A stretch of DNA of 64,000 nt from Pedobacter sp. Bi126 (GCF_918698245.1 NZ_CAKKMS010000004.1:620001-684000), one strand, 5' to 3'; shown: positions 35,650 to 45,535, counted from the stretch's first letter. The notes: generated by a model not told the origin, from the letters alone. A program made the numbers and translations.

Positions 35650-37290
35650 ATGAAAAATAAATCAATTATATATGGTATGCTTGCTGGCGTATTAAGCATT
35701 AGTGCTTGTACCAAACTTGATGAAAATGCATACGATCAGTTATTAACTGATAATTTTTATAATAACAAAACAGAGGTATTATCGGCCGTGTTAAGACCCT
35801 ATACACACGCAAATGCATGGGTTACCCCATCTGGCCAGGATGGTTGGTGGCGCCTTGCCGAATTATCTGGTGATCAACTGGCATGGCCTACCAAAGGCCG
35901 CCATGGTGAGGATGGAGGTAAATGGAAAAGGTTACATTACCATACCTGGACCGTTGATGAAGGTGGAATTAACCAGGCATGGGTATTAATGAACTGGGGA
36001 ATGGGCTTATGTAATGATCCGATTGAAAATATCGAAAAACGTGATATTGGACAGATGGGCATTACGCAGGTGGAAAAGGAAGCTTATATTGCTGAATTAA
36101 AACTTTTAAGGGCATTTCATTATCTTAAATTAATGGATCTGTTTGGAAATATCCCTGTAGTAACCAAAGTAGGGTTTCCTGAAAGGCCTGAAACCATGCC
36201 GAGAAAAGAGGTATTCAACTTTATCGAGTCGGAGATCAAAACCAATATCGATAAAGCACCTAAACTTTCACGTGCAATGGTGGGCAGGATAAGCCAGGCT
36301 GCTGGTTATGCCATGTTGGTAGAACTTTATCTAAATGCAGAGGTATGGACAGGGACTCCACGCTGGGATGATTGCATTGCTGCAGCAAATAAACTAATCT
36401 CTGGCGAAGCAGGAGCACAGAACGGCGTTATGGCGCTTGATCCTAACATTACCGACCAGTTTAAAACCACAAACGACTTATCTAAAGAGGTTATTTTCTC
36501 TATTGCTTATAATTATTCAATTGCCAATTTTCAGCCTTCTTGGCCAGCAGAATTCTATCACTTTAAACAACAGCAAATTTATGGTGGTGGTAGAAATGGT
36601 AACGATGGTATTGTGTTGATTCCCGGTGTTTTTACAACTTACGGAGACGCTGACTTGAGAAAAAGAGGTTGGCTTTTAGAAGGGCCTATGTTCCAGTTTG
36701 TTGCTCCAACCCAACCAGTTCTTGCATCTGAAGAATACAATGGATCGCAGTTGGAATTTGTTGATAATATCAGGAAAAACAAAGTGGGCTCTACTGTAAG
36801 CAACATGAGCGAAGGTGAAGAAAATTCTGGTGTACGTTTTAACAAATATAAATTAGGTAATCAGTTTCCTGGCCCTGGCGGAGTGCCTGCCATTGATGTG
36901 AATTACAACAATGGCGATTGGAATATCTATCGTTTAACTATGATTTATTTTGCTAAAGCAGAAGCAATTATGCGTAAAAATGGGGGAGTAGCTACAGCAG
37001 AAGCTGTTCAGTTAATTAACGATTGTAAAAAACGCGCGTTTAGTGAGGCAGATTTTGCTACCCGTGCCTACACTACAACAAGTTTAACTTTAGATGAGCT
37101 TTTGGCTGAAAGGGGAAGAGAGTTTATTTTTGAAGGCATGAGAAGAGATGACCTGATCCGCTTTGGCAAATTTGCATCAGGTAGCTGGTGGGATCATACG
37201 CCATCAACAGCGACAAAGGCGCTCTACCCAATTCCTTTAAGGCAATTAACATTGAATACCAATCTAAAACAAAATCCTGGTTATCAATAA
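35650..37290 (+). CDS. RagB/SusD family lipoprotein of the mannosidase locus
   Basis: Surface glycan-binding lipoprotein, partner of the preceding SusC. The start at 35650 gives MKNKSIIYGMLAGVLSISAC with Cys20 as lipidation site; the upstream in-frame ATG at 35626 overlaps the SusC gene end and spoils the signal peptide. Typical SusD features: RAFHYLKLMDLFGNIPVVT (about 150), LYLNAEVWTG, and the C-terminal LAERGREFIFEGMRRDDLIRFG with YPIPLRQLTLNTNLKQNPGY. 546 residues from this start, normal length. A long stem-loop terminator follows. Confidence 0.94.
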   Translation: MKNKSIIYGMLAGVLSISACTKLDENAYDQLLTDNFYNNKTEVLSAVLRPYTHANAWVTPSGQDGWWRLAELSGDQLAWPTKGRHGEDGGKWKRLHYHTWTVDEGGINQAWVLMNWGMGLCNDPIENIEKRDIGQMGITQVEKEAYIAELKLLRAFHYLKLMDLFGNIPVVTKVGFPERPETMPRKEVFNFIESEIKTNIDKAPKLSRAMVGRISQAAGYAMLVELYLNAEVWTGTPRWDDCIAAANKLISGEAGAQNGVMALDPNITDQFKTTNDLSKEVIFSIAYNYSIANFQPSWPAEFYHFKQQQIYGGGRNGNDGIVLIPGVFTTYGDADLRKRGWLLEGPMFQFVAPTQPVLASEEYNGSQLEFVDNIRKNKVGSTVSNMSEGEENSGVRFNKYKLGNQFPGPGGVPAIDVNYNNGDWNIYRLTMIYFAKAEAIMRKNGGVATAEAVQLINDCKKRAFSEADFATRAYTTTSLTLDELLAERGREFIFEGMRRDDLIRFGKFASGSWWDHTPSTATKALYPIPLRQLTLNTNLKQNPGYQ

Positions 37291-37339
37291 AAAATAACAA
37301 AAAAAGGTGTCCAATTTGGGCACCTTTTTTTGTTATTTT
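37291..37339 (+). terminator. Terminator after susD
   Basis: AAAATAACAAAAAAAGGTG (37291-37309) pairs with CACCTTTTTTTGTTATTTT (37321-37339); the inner stem closes on AATTT. It separates susCD from the enzyme genes, which have their own operators. Confidence 0.85.
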
Positions 37340-37416
37340 TGCTCAAGCTCTTTGTAACCTATATGTTACGAATTTAAAGGGTAAAAGATGTACATTTTTT
37401 TATTAATATTGAATTA

Positions 37417-37430
37417 GTAAAACGTTTTAC
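37417..37430. promoter_or_regulatory. Operator-like site D
   Basis: GTAAAACGTTTTAC, a perfect 14-bp palindrome, 133 bp before the glutaminase-like gene. Confidence 0.7.
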
Positions 37431-37528
37431 TTTAATCGACTACCGAGCAGCAATAATCCACTTAATTTACGGTCATTTTTACGTTTTTTCTGTGATCAGA
37501 ATTAGAAAATCTAGCCGGGAAAATTAGG

Positions 37529-37540
37529 TAAAACGATTTA
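37529..37540. promoter_or_regulatory. Operator-like site E
   Basis: TAAAACGATTTA, one base off the palindrome, 23 bp before the glutaminase-like gene's start codon. Binding here would block initiation. Confidence 0.55.
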
Positions 37541-37562
37541 TGAACGAACCAAATATTAATTT

Positions 37563-40007
37563 ATGAGAAAACTTTCCTTAGTAGCACTTTGTCTTTTTTT
37601 TAATTTAATTACAAAAGCACAAGATAAAGCACCCGCTTATCCCTTAATTACACATGATGCATATTTTAGTATTTGGTCTTTCGGTGATGGGCTTAACCAA
37701 TCGGTAACTAAACATTGGACAGGGAAAGAGCAATCTTTGATAGGTGTTATTAAAGTAGATGGTAAGTTTTATCGGTTTTTAGGCGAAGAAAGCAAAACCT
37801 TCAAAGAAATACTCCCTGCTGCTGATGTTTTAAAATATCAGGCGAGTTACAGTTTCGACAAACCTGAAGCAGGTTGGGAAAGCGATAGTTACAACGATAA
37901 CACCTGGAAAAAAGCCGAAGCCCCTTTTGGAGACGATAATTCTGCCAAAACAAAATGGAATAGCGACAATCTTTATTTTAGAAGAACCTTCGATATAGAC
38001 AATGTATCGGCTGCAAAAAAATACTTAAAACTCAATCATGATGATAATGTAATTGTTTATTTAAACGGTAAAGTAATTTACAAAAAGAATGGATGGGTTT
38101 CTGATTATATTTATGTGCCAATTGAAGATGGTATTTTAAAAACAGGAAAAAATGTATTGGCCATCCATTGCAAAAATACAGCCGGTGGCAGGCATTTAGA
38201 TGCCGGGCTTGTAGAAGAAGCTGCAGACAAGATAAAAATTGCTCCCGCCACTCAAACCAACGTATCCATAGAGGCCACCACTACCAAATATACTTTTAGC
38301 TGTGGCCATGTAGAATTACAGGTAGCTTTTACCTCCCCATTATTGCTTAACGATATTAAATTAACCGCCAGGCCGATCAGTTATATCAACTATACCGTAA
38401 AATCTACTGATGCTAAGCCGCATAATGTTGATATTTTCTTTGGCGCGTCATCAAACCTGGCTGTAAATACACCAAGCCAAAGTGTATCGGCCTGGAAGCG
38501 TTCGAAGAACAATCTCTCCATCTTAAAAACAGGGACTGTAGAACAGCCAGTATTAAAGAAACGGGGCGATGATCTGCGTATCGATTGGGGCTATTTATAT
38601 GTGGCCGTTCCCGCTAAGTTTAATGCCACTCAATTTATAGGTAAGCAGAACGAAAGCTTAAAAAGTTTCGTCGATTCCAAATATCCAACACAAACACAGG
38701 TTTTAAATTCGAAAAACCTAAACCTAAGCAGTATTATTTCTTTCGGTTCGGTTTCTTCAAGCCCGGTAGATAAATATATGATATTGGGCTATGATGACCT
38801 AAAATCGGTTGAATACTTTGGCGAAAAGCTACAGCCCGTTTGGCGACAGGCTGGTTCACAGCAATTCGAAGATCAGCTGGCCGAGGCGAATACCCAATAC
38901 CCTTCGTTAAAAACCAAGTGTGCCATCTTTGATGCCAAACTATACACCGACGCCGAAAAAGCAGGTGGCAAAGAATATGCAGATCTATGTAAACTGGCTT
39001 ATAGGCAGGCTATTGCGGCGCACAAAATTGTATACGCACCAAATGGCGATATTCTGTTTCTATCGAAAGAAAATTTTAGTAATGGATCAATCAATACAGT
39101 GGATGTAACTTATCCGTCAGCACCACAATTTTTAGTGTACAATCCGGAATTGTTAAAAGGAATGCTTAATGGTATTTTCTATTATTCAGAAAGCGGAAAA
39201 TGGGAGAAACCATTTGCCGCACATGATTTAGGTACTTATCCTTTAGCCAACGGCCAAACCTATGGTGAAGATATGCCAGTAGAAGAGGCGGGTAATATGA
39301 TCATCTTAACAGCTGCCATAACCAAAGCTGAAGGAAATGCAAAGTATGCCGAGAAACATTGGGAGGTAATGTCTGTATGGGCAAACTATCTGCTAAGGGA
39401 AGGTTTCGATCCGGCCAATCAATTATGTACGGACGATTTTGCTGGCCACTTGGCCAGAAACTCGAATTTATCGGTTAAAGCCATTGTCGCTTTAGGCGCT
39501 TATGCACAAATGGCGCAATTATTAGGCAAGGCCGATATAGCTACAAAATACAGAACAGCTGCCTTACAGATGGCCCAGAACTGGATGAAACTTGCCGATG
39601 ATGGCGATCATTACGCTTTAACTTTTAATGATAAAAATACCTGGAGCCAGAAGTACAACCTCGTTTGGGACAAACTTTTAAAACTTGATCTTTTTCCTAA
39701 AGAAGTATACAAAAAGGAAATTAACTTTTATTTAACCAAACAAAAAGATTTCGGATTACCGTTGGACAGCCGTAGAACTTACACCAAATCTGATTGGATT
39801 ATGTGGACAGCCACTTTGGCTGATAACCAAGCCGATTTTCAAAAATTTGTAAGTCCGATATATCGTTTTGCAACCGAAACGGAGAGTAAGGTGCCATTGA
39901 GCGACTGGCATGAAACTACCAATGGGAAAATGACAGGCTTTCAGGCGAGAAGTGTTGTTGGCGGTTATTTCATCAAGATGTTAGCCGATAAATGGAATAT
40001 TAAATAA
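37563..40007 (+). CDS. Glutaminase-A-like (DUF4964/DUF5127/DUF4965/DUF1793) exported protein
   Basis: 814 residues with signal peptide (about 1-20). The order is: N-terminal DUF4964-like start (PAYPLITHDAYFSIWSFGDGLNQ), a galactose-binding-like beta-sandwich (about 95-220; WESDSYNDNTWKKAEAPFG and NVIVYLNGKVIYKKNGW), a DUF5127-like region, and then the six-hairpin glutaminase A domain (about 490-810; GEDMPVEEAGNMIILTAA, FAGHLARNSNLSVKAIVALGAYA, YNLVWDKLLKLDLFP, DWIMWTATLA). In fungi this fold is named for glutaminase A. In Bacteroidota loci the same proteins may act on glycans, so the substrate is open. First gene after operators D and E. Confidence 0.87.
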   Translation: MRKLSLVALCLFFNLITKAQDKAPAYPLITHDAYFSIWSFGDGLNQSVTKHWTGKEQSLIGVIKVDGKFYRFLGEESKTFKEILPAADVLKYQASYSFDKPEAGWESDSYNDNTWKKAEAPFGDDNSAKTKWNSDNLYFRRTFDIDNVSAAKKYLKLNHDDNVIVYLNGKVIYKKNGWVSDYIYVPIEDGILKTGKNVLAIHCKNTAGGRHLDAGLVEEAADKIKIAPATQTNVSIEATTTKYTFSCGHVELQVAFTSPLLLNDIKLTARPISYINYTVKSTDAKPHNVDIFFGASSNLAVNTPSQSVSAWKRSKNNLSILKTGTVEQPVLKKRGDDLRIDWGYLYVAVPAKFNATQFIGKQNESLKSFVDSKYPTQTQVLNSKNLNLSSIISFGSVSSSPVDKYMILGYDDLKSVEYFGEKLQPVWRQAGSQQFEDQLAEANTQYPSLKTKCAIFDAKLYTDAEKAGGKEYADLCKLAYRQAIAAHKIVYAPNGDILFLSKENFSNGSINTVDVTYPSAPQFLVYNPELLKGMLNGIFYYSESGKWEKPFAAHDLGTYPLANGQTYGEDMPVEEAGNMIILTAAITKAEGNAKYAEKHWEVMSVWANYLLREGFDPANQLCTDDFAGHLARNSNLSVKAIVALGAYAQMAQLLGKADIATKYRTAALQMAQNWMKLADDGDHYALTFNDKNTWSQKYNLVWDKLLKLDLFPKEVYKKEINFYLTKQKDFGLPLDSRRTYTKSDWIMWTATLADNQADFQKFVSPIYRFATETESKVPLSDWHETTNGKMTGFQARSVVGGYFIKMLADKWNIK

Positions 40008-40116
40008 TCATATAATCAGCGGTTGTAAGCGCATAACTGCGCTCACAAATGCTGATTTTTTAAATACGCAGACTGGTCTTGGTTATATCAGCTGGAAAGA
40101 ATAAACACACAAACAA

Positions 40117-42384
40117 ATGAAATTTAAATTAATCGCATCCATTTTATGCTGCCTTGCTGCCAAAAGTTTAATGGCGCAGCAGAAAGATTGGGTTCACTAC
40201 GTTAACACACTTCAGGGCACAAACTCCAAGCACGAACTTACCAGGGGGAATACGTACCCAACAACCGCACTGCCATTTGGTATGCACACCTGGACACCCC
40301 AAACGGGTAGAAATGGCGATGGTTGGAAATATCAATATTTTAAAGATAAAATCAGAGGCTTTCAGCAAGCGCATCAATGCAGTTCGTGGACGAGAGACTA
40401 TGCCGTATTTTCTTTAATGCCAATGGTTGATGAACTGATAGTAAATGAAGATAAACGCGAAACTAAATTTAGTCATCAGGACGAGATTGCTAAACCAAAC
40501 TATTATAAGGTAACATTCGAAAATGATATTACCACCGAAATTTCACCGTCAGAGCGTGGCGCACACCTCAGGTTCAGCTATCCAAAAGGCAAAAGAAGCT
40601 TTTTAATTTTAGACGGATACAACAGATTAAGTGGTGTTCAGATCTATCCTAAAGAAAATAAAATAACGGGTTGGGTAAACAATGGCGAAGGTTTTAAAAG
40701 AGGTTGGAAAAGTTATTTTGTAATTCAGTTCGATCAACCGATTAAATCTTACGGTACCTGGGAGAATAAACGTAATACTATTGCAAAAGATTCTATTTCT
40801 GCTGAAGGATTGGGAAAAGGTGCATTTGTACAGTTCGAATCTGGTACAAAGGTGCAGGTGAAAACTGCTTCATCTTATATTAGTTTACAACAGGCCGAAC
40901 TTAATTTAAAAAGAGAACTGGGCAATGATAAGACCTTAGAAGATACCAAAGCCCATGCTGCTGCGGCGTGGAATAAATCGCTCGGCAAGATAGAAGTAGA
41001 AGGCGGATCTAAAGCAGATATGGAAACTTTTTATTCTTGCTTTTTTAGGGCAAGCCTGTTCTCCAGAAAGTTTTATGAAATAAATGAAGCCGGAAAACCA
41101 TATTACTTTAGTCCGTATGACGGTAAAGTGCATGATGGATATATGTTTACCGATACGGGTTTCTGGGATACCTTCCGTGCGCAATTTCCACTAAACACAC
41201 TGGTGCAGCCAGAAATGCACGGTCGCTATATGCAGGCCATGCTCGATGCCTATGAGCAATGTGGTTGGTTGCCATCGTGGTCTTTTCCCAGCGAAGCTGG
41301 AAGTATGATTGGTAACCACGCTATTTCTTTGTTAACCGATGCATGGGCGAAAGGAATCAGAACGTTTGATCCGAAAAAGGCGCTAGATGCTTATTATCAC
41401 GAAGCAATGAATAAGGGGCCATGGGGCCCTGCAAATGGTAGGGATGGCGTAACAGAATATAACCAATTAGGTTATGTACCTTATCCAAAATACAGAGAAG
41501 CTACAGCCAAAACACTAGAGTATGCCTACGATGACTATTGCGCTTACCATTTGGCAGAAATGATTGGAGATAAGCATTATATGAAGGTTTTTGAGAAACC
41601 TATGTTCAATTATAAAAATGTTTATGATCCTTCTACCCGTTTTATGAGGGGTAGGAACGCAGAAGGAAAATGGTCGCCAAATTTCGACCCAACGGAATGG
41701 GGAGGCCCGTTCACCGAAGGAAATGCCTGGCATTGGCAATGGTCGGTTTTTCAAGATACCAAAGGTTTAATTAATTTGATGGGAGGGAAAAGTAATTTTA
41801 TCGCCAAACTCGATTCTGTTTTCAGCGAACCTAATAAAGTAAATGTGGGTTCGTATGGCGGGATGATCCATGAAATGACCGAAATGGTAATGGCCAATAT
41901 GGGTCAATATGCACATGGAAATCAACCGATACAGCATATGGTGTATTTGTATAATTATGCCGACCAACCCTGGAAGGCCCAGTTTTATGCCCGTAAGGTG
42001 ATGCATGAACTGTACAATGCCACAGAAAATGGTTATCCTGGAGACGAAGACCAGGGGCAAACTTCATCGTGGTATGTGTTAAGCGCGTTAGGGTTTTACA
42101 GCGTAACTCCAGGTACGGGGGAGTACGTTTTAGGAAGCCCAATGTTTAAAAAAACGACTATTAATTTAGAAAACGGCAAAAAATTCGTGATTGAGGCACC
42201 CGCCAATAATGCTGCCAATGTTTATATAACATCGGCAAGCTTAAATGGTAAAAATTACACCAAAAATTTTATAAACCATAGCGATTTGTTAAAAGGAGGG
42301 GTGTTAAAATTAGAGATGAATGTTAAACCTTCGTTAAATAGGGGGGGATTAGAAGAAGATAAGCCATTTTCACTTAGTAAATAG
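40117..42384 (+). CDS. GH92 family alpha-mannosidase (copy 1)
   Basis: 755 residues, signal peptide about 1-20 (SLMAQQ). GH92 enzymes are calcium-dependent exo-alpha-mannosidases that trim N-glycans and yeast mannan. The N-terminal beta-sandwich has GNTYPTTALPFGMHTWTPQTG and GWKYQYFKDKIRGFQQAHQ. The catalytic (alpha/alpha)6 barrel has YMFTDTGFWDTFRAQFPL, the HGNQPIQHMVYLYNYA motif, and GDEDQGQTSSWYVLSALGFYSVTPG. The last replaces the common GNEDxGQMS by GDEDxGQTS, also true of copy 2. It follows the glutaminase-like gene by 109 bp without its own operator. Confidence 0.93.
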   Translation: MKFKLIASILCCLAAKSLMAQQKDWVHYVNTLQGTNSKHELTRGNTYPTTALPFGMHTWTPQTGRNGDGWKYQYFKDKIRGFQQAHQCSSWTRDYAVFSLMPMVDELIVNEDKRETKFSHQDEIAKPNYYKVTFENDITTEISPSERGAHLRFSYPKGKRSFLILDGYNRLSGVQIYPKENKITGWVNNGEGFKRGWKSYFVIQFDQPIKSYGTWENKRNTIAKDSISAEGLGKGAFVQFESGTKVQVKTASSYISLQQAELNLKRELGNDKTLEDTKAHAAAAWNKSLGKIEVEGGSKADMETFYSCFFRASLFSRKFYEINEAGKPYYFSPYDGKVHDGYMFTDTGFWDTFRAQFPLNTLVQPEMHGRYMQAMLDAYEQCGWLPSWSFPSEAGSMIGNHAISLLTDAWAKGIRTFDPKKALDAYYHEAMNKGPWGPANGRDGVTEYNQLGYVPYPKYREATAKTLEYAYDDYCAYHLAEMIGDKHYMKVFEKPMFNYKNVYDPSTRFMRGRNAEGKWSPNFDPTEWGGPFTEGNAWHWQWSVFQDTKGLINLMGGKSNFIAKLDSVFSEPNKVNVGSYGGMIHEMTEMVMANMGQYAHGNQPIQHMVYLYNYADQPWKAQFYARKVMHELYNATENGYPGDEDQGQTSSWYVLSALGFYSVTPGTGEYVLGSPMFKKTTINLENGKKFVIEAPANNAANVYITSASLNGKNYTKNFINHSDLLKGGVLKLEMNVKPSLNRGGLEEDKPFSLSK

Positions 42385-42441
42385 CTACTTTTGGCGAATT
42401 AATTCAGATTATAAAGAATAGATAACAGAAATATATATAGA

Positions 42442-43317
42442 ATGGAAAAGCCTGTTGCATTAGGTGTAGATATTGGCGGCTCGCATATTACGGCCGCATT
42501 GGTGGATTTAGAAACGAGAACTTTGGTGAAGGATTCCATCAAACGTAGCCCTGTGAATTCGCAGGAGAGTAAAGAAGTGATTTTATCCGCGTGGTGCGAT
42601 ATCATCAATAAGGCTTTTAAAAACATTAAAAACGGTGCCCGGAATGTTGGGATTGCCATGCCTGGTCCTTTTAATTATAGTGAAGGCATTTCATTAATTA
42701 AAGACCAGGATAAGTTTAAATCACTTTACCAGATCAATGTAAAGGAAGAACTGGCTGAAAGGTTGGATATCCCTGCAGCGCATATTCATTTTATAAACGA
42801 TGCAGCAGGTTTTTTACAAGGTGAGGTTTTTGCAGGCGCTGCCAAAGGAAATGCCAGTGTGTTGGGCTTAACGCTTGGTACGGGCCTGGGATCATCGCTT
42901 TGTCTCAATGATAAAGCTTTTGATGCTGACCTCTGGAACTCCGAATTTTTAGACGGAATTGCGGAAGATTACCTTTCTACGCGCTGGTTCGTAAAACGTT
43001 TTAACAAGCTTAGCGGTAAAACGGTAGATGGCGTGAAAGAATTGGTGGAAATGGTAGAAACCGATCATTTTGCTACCCGGGTATTTATGGAATTTGGTTA
43101 TAATCTTGCCCAGTTCCTGATCCCTATTATTAAGAAACACAAAATCGATACTGTGATTGTTGGTGGTAATATTGCGCAATCTTTTAGTGCTTTTGCACCC
43201 GAGTTGATCGCAACCTTAAAAGGTAACGACATCGACACGGAAATAAAAATATCCGAACTTAAAGAACATGCAGCGTTAATTGGTGCTGCAAGTTGCTGCG
43301 ATTTAAGCTTAACTTAA
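42442..43317 (+). CDS. ROK family sugar kinase
   Basis: 291 residues, cytoplasmic. ATP site GVDIGGSHITAALVDL at the N-terminus, catalytic Asp in HFINDAAGFLQGE, phosphate loop GLTLGTGLGSSLCL, and VIVGGNIAQSF near the end. The zinc motif CxCGxxGCxE of many ROK kinases is absent; EFLDGIAEDYLSTRWF stands in its place. Substrate probably a hexose such as mannose or glucose released by the GH92 enzymes, inferred from position 57 bp after the first GH92 gene. It contains a perfect internal match to the operator consensus (42992-43003). Confidence 0.88.
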   Translation: MEKPVALGVDIGGSHITAALVDLETRTLVKDSIKRSPVNSQESKEVILSAWCDIINKAFKNIKNGARNVGIAMPGPFNYSEGISLIKDQDKFKSLYQINVKEELAERLDIPAAHIHFINDAAGFLQGEVFAGAAKGNASVLGLTLGTGLGSSLCLNDKAFDADLWNSEFLDGIAEDYLSTRWFVKRFNKLSGKTVDGVKELVEMVETDHFATRVFMEFGYNLAQFLIPIIKKHKIDTVIVGGNIAQSFSAFAPELIATLKGNDIDTEIKISELKEHAALIGAASCCDLSLT

Positions 43318-43516
43318 TAAGGAGAAGACTGCAGGTGACTTAACATAACTAGACCTGCAGTCTGTTCCTCTTTTGTCTTTCTCTACAGCGTAATGCCCTT
43401 TTTCATGGCAATCCTGTTTATCATTCGTGTATTTTAGTTATTGATCTTTTTGTCTCAGTTTATTAAAAAAATGGAATTAATTTTTCATCTGCGATATTAT
43501 GCTTATTATTGCTTGA

Positions 43517-43528
43517 TAAAACGTTTTA
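43517..43528. promoter_or_regulatory. Operator-like site F
   Basis: Perfect palindrome TAAAACGTTTTA, 60 bp before the first basic-secretory-protein gene. Confidence 0.7.
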
Positions 43529-43587
43529 GTATGGCGTTAGATCACGTTTAAATTTTTAAAATATTTCATAAAATACACCAACAAACC

Positions 43588-44559
43588 ATGATTAAGAAGT
43601 TTTTAATAATCGCGTTGCTGGCGAGCGCTATAAGTACTTTTGCACAGAATAAAGGTTATGAATTAACCTTCAACGGTGAAAGCAATATAGCTGATGCCAT
43701 AACCAAAGCCAGATTGGATACTGCTTTTATCCACGTTTACCCAAAATTTGCCATGGCCGATGGGTATCGTACCAAGAGAAAGGTTGAGCTAACATTTGCC
43801 AACAACGAAACCGAAACCATTAAAGCCAAAGCAGGAGAAATTAAGGTTAACAGCGGTTGGGTAAAAGGTAAATCGCAGTCTAAGATCGATAAAGAACTAT
43901 TTAATGCACTTTCAAAAAACTGGGTTTCTTACAGTAAAGAAAAACACAAAGGTTATGAGTTAACCTTTATTAGCAAAGATCCAAATTTAGATCCAACGGT
44001 AAGAAAGAAGTTAATTGCTACTTATTTCGAAATCTATCCAACCCTGGTTAAAACATTTAACGATAAATCTACGCACGATGTGTTATTTGTGGTAGATACA
44101 GCATACAAAGCAGTTGCAGAAGCAAGCGGAAACAGAATTTTGTTTAGTGCGGCTTACATGAAAGCGCATCCAACCGATATTGATGTGGTAACACACGAAA
44201 CCATGCACATTGTTCAGGGTTATGGCTATAGTGCTGGCCCGGTTTGGTTAACCGAAGGTATTGCTGATTATGTACGTTATAAATATGGTGTTGATAATGT
44301 AGGCTCGAAATGGAGTTTGCCGGATTATAATGCAAAGCAGAGTTATAAAAATAGTTACCGCATTACCGCAAGGTTTTTTGCATGGTTGGAGCAAAATGTG
44401 AAACCTGGCTTAATTGCTACTTTAGATCAACAGTTAAGAGCGCATCAATACAAGGAAGAATCTTGGGCAGCCTTAACCGGGAAAACTATCGACCAACTAT
44501 GGGAAGATTATAGCAAAGAACCACAAAAGGTAAGCCTTAGTTACAGCAGCAAAAAATAA
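43588..44559 (+). CDS. Basic secretory protein family metallopeptidase (longer paralog)
   Basis: 323 residues, signal peptide about 1-19 (STFAQ). The C-terminal half is a basic-secretory-protein (BSP) zincin: VVTHETMHIVQGYG with the HExxH zinc site at residues 203-207, then PVWLTEGIADYVRYKYG with the Glu expected as third-ligand region. The N-terminal 110 residues (GYELTFNGESNIADAITKARLDTAFIHVYPKF) are an extra domain absent from the neighbour at 44864. It also opens with the phrase KGYELTF, as does the peptidase domain. Predicted exported endopeptidase for glycoproteins. Own operator F upstream. Confidence 0.85.
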   Translation: MIKKFLIIALLASAISTFAQNKGYELTFNGESNIADAITKARLDTAFIHVYPKFAMADGYRTKRKVELTFANNETETIKAKAGEIKVNSGWVKGKSQSKIDKELFNALSKNWVSYSKEKHKGYELTFISKDPNLDPTVRKKLIATYFEIYPTLVKTFNDKSTHDVLFVVDTAYKAVAEASGNRILFSAAYMKAHPTDIDVVTHETMHIVQGYGYSAGPVWLTEGIADYVRYKYGVDNVGSKWSLPDYNAKQSYKNSYRITARFFAWLEQNVKPGLIATLDQQLRAHQYKEESWAALTGKTIDQLWEDYSKEPQKVSLSYSSKK

Positions 44560-44863
44560 GAAATTTATCTAGATGGAACGGTCGTCATCTCGATCCGATA
44601 GCTATCGGATGAAACGCAGTGGAATGTTCCAAAGGAACTCCTTCGGAGGAGAGATCGATCTATACAGATTAGCTTCGCTGAGCCTTCGGGTTCTCGACTC
44701 TGTTGCAAGTTGCTCGAAAATGACGACCTCTGCTTTGTAAAAATAATCATCACTAAAGTAAAATTTTTGATCATTTACTAAATCGTTTTACATATTATAT
44801 TTATTTTGCAGAACTAAACAGGCTAACCAAAGTAACAATCCATCACAATAAAAATATAATCAG
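44560..44863. other. Intergenic region with dispersed repeat and operator G
   Basis: A repeat of the GTCATTTCGA type (about 44580-44726, with GTCGTCATCTCGATCC and GAAAATGACGACC at its ends, and GGAACTCCTTCGGAGGAG inside) is followed by operator G. No gene. Confidence 0.6.
44779..44790. promoter_or_regulatory. Operator-like site G
   Basis: TAAATCGTTTTA, one base off the palindrome, 74 bp before the second BSP gene. Confidence 0.55.
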
Positions 44864-45535
44864 ATGAAAAAAATATTTACTTTTTCAATCTTCCTAATGT
44901 TTGTTTCGGCTTTTTCAGCTCATTTAAAAGCACAGGAAATCACAAAGAAAAGTGGTTATACATTATCGTTCGAGAGCAATTTTAAGGAATTAGACCCTCA
45001 ATTGAAGAAACGGTTAATCAAAACTTTTTTCGAAGTTTACCCAAAACTGGCCAAAGCGTATAATCCAGCTACCATAAAAGAAGTGAAATTTTTTGTAGAT
45101 ACAGCTTACAAAGGCGTGGCGGCAACTGCTGATGGTAAAGTAACCTTCAGTTCGATCTGGATGGTGAAACATCCTGAAGACATTGATGTAGTAACCCATG
45201 AGGTAATGCACATTGTACAAGATTATGGCCGAAGTGTTGGCCCGGGCTGGTTAACAGAAGGTATTGCCGATTATGCACGCTATAAATTTGGCGTAGATAA
45301 TGAAGGTGCCAAATGGTCGCTACCTGCTTTAAAACCAGAACATAGTTATAAAAATAGCTACCGCATTACTGCAGGTTTTTTTGCCTGGATGGAGAAAAGT
45401 GTAAAACCGGGTATAATCAAAACGGTTGACGCTTCTTTAAGAGACCACACTTATACCAAAGATATCTGGACAAAATTAACGGGTAAAGATTTAGATGCGC
45501 TTTGGGCAGATTACGTTAAAAATTCGGAAGTTTAA
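44864..45535 (+). CDS. Basic secretory protein family metallopeptidase (shorter paralog)
   Basis: 223 residues with signal peptide (about 1-23). Contains only the peptidase domain: GYTLSFESNFKELDPQLKKRL, VVTHEVMHIVQDYG with HExxH at 112-116, then GWLTEGIADYARYKFG and SYKNSYRITAGFFAWMEK. Very similar to the C-terminal half of the preceding gene, so it is a tandem duplicate that differs by lacking the N-terminal domain. Transcribed with the second GH92 gene (gap 35 bp). Confidence 0.87.
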   Translation: MKKIFTFSIFLMFVSAFSAHLKAQEITKKSGYTLSFESNFKELDPQLKKRLIKTFFEVYPKLAKAYNPATIKEVKFFVDTAYKGVAATADGKVTFSSIWMVKHPEDIDVVTHEVMHIVQDYGRSVGPGWLTEGIADYARYKFGVDNEGAKWSLPALKPEHSYKNSYRITAGFFAWMEKSVKPGIIKTVDASLRDHTYTKDIWTKLTGKDLDALWADYVKNSEV

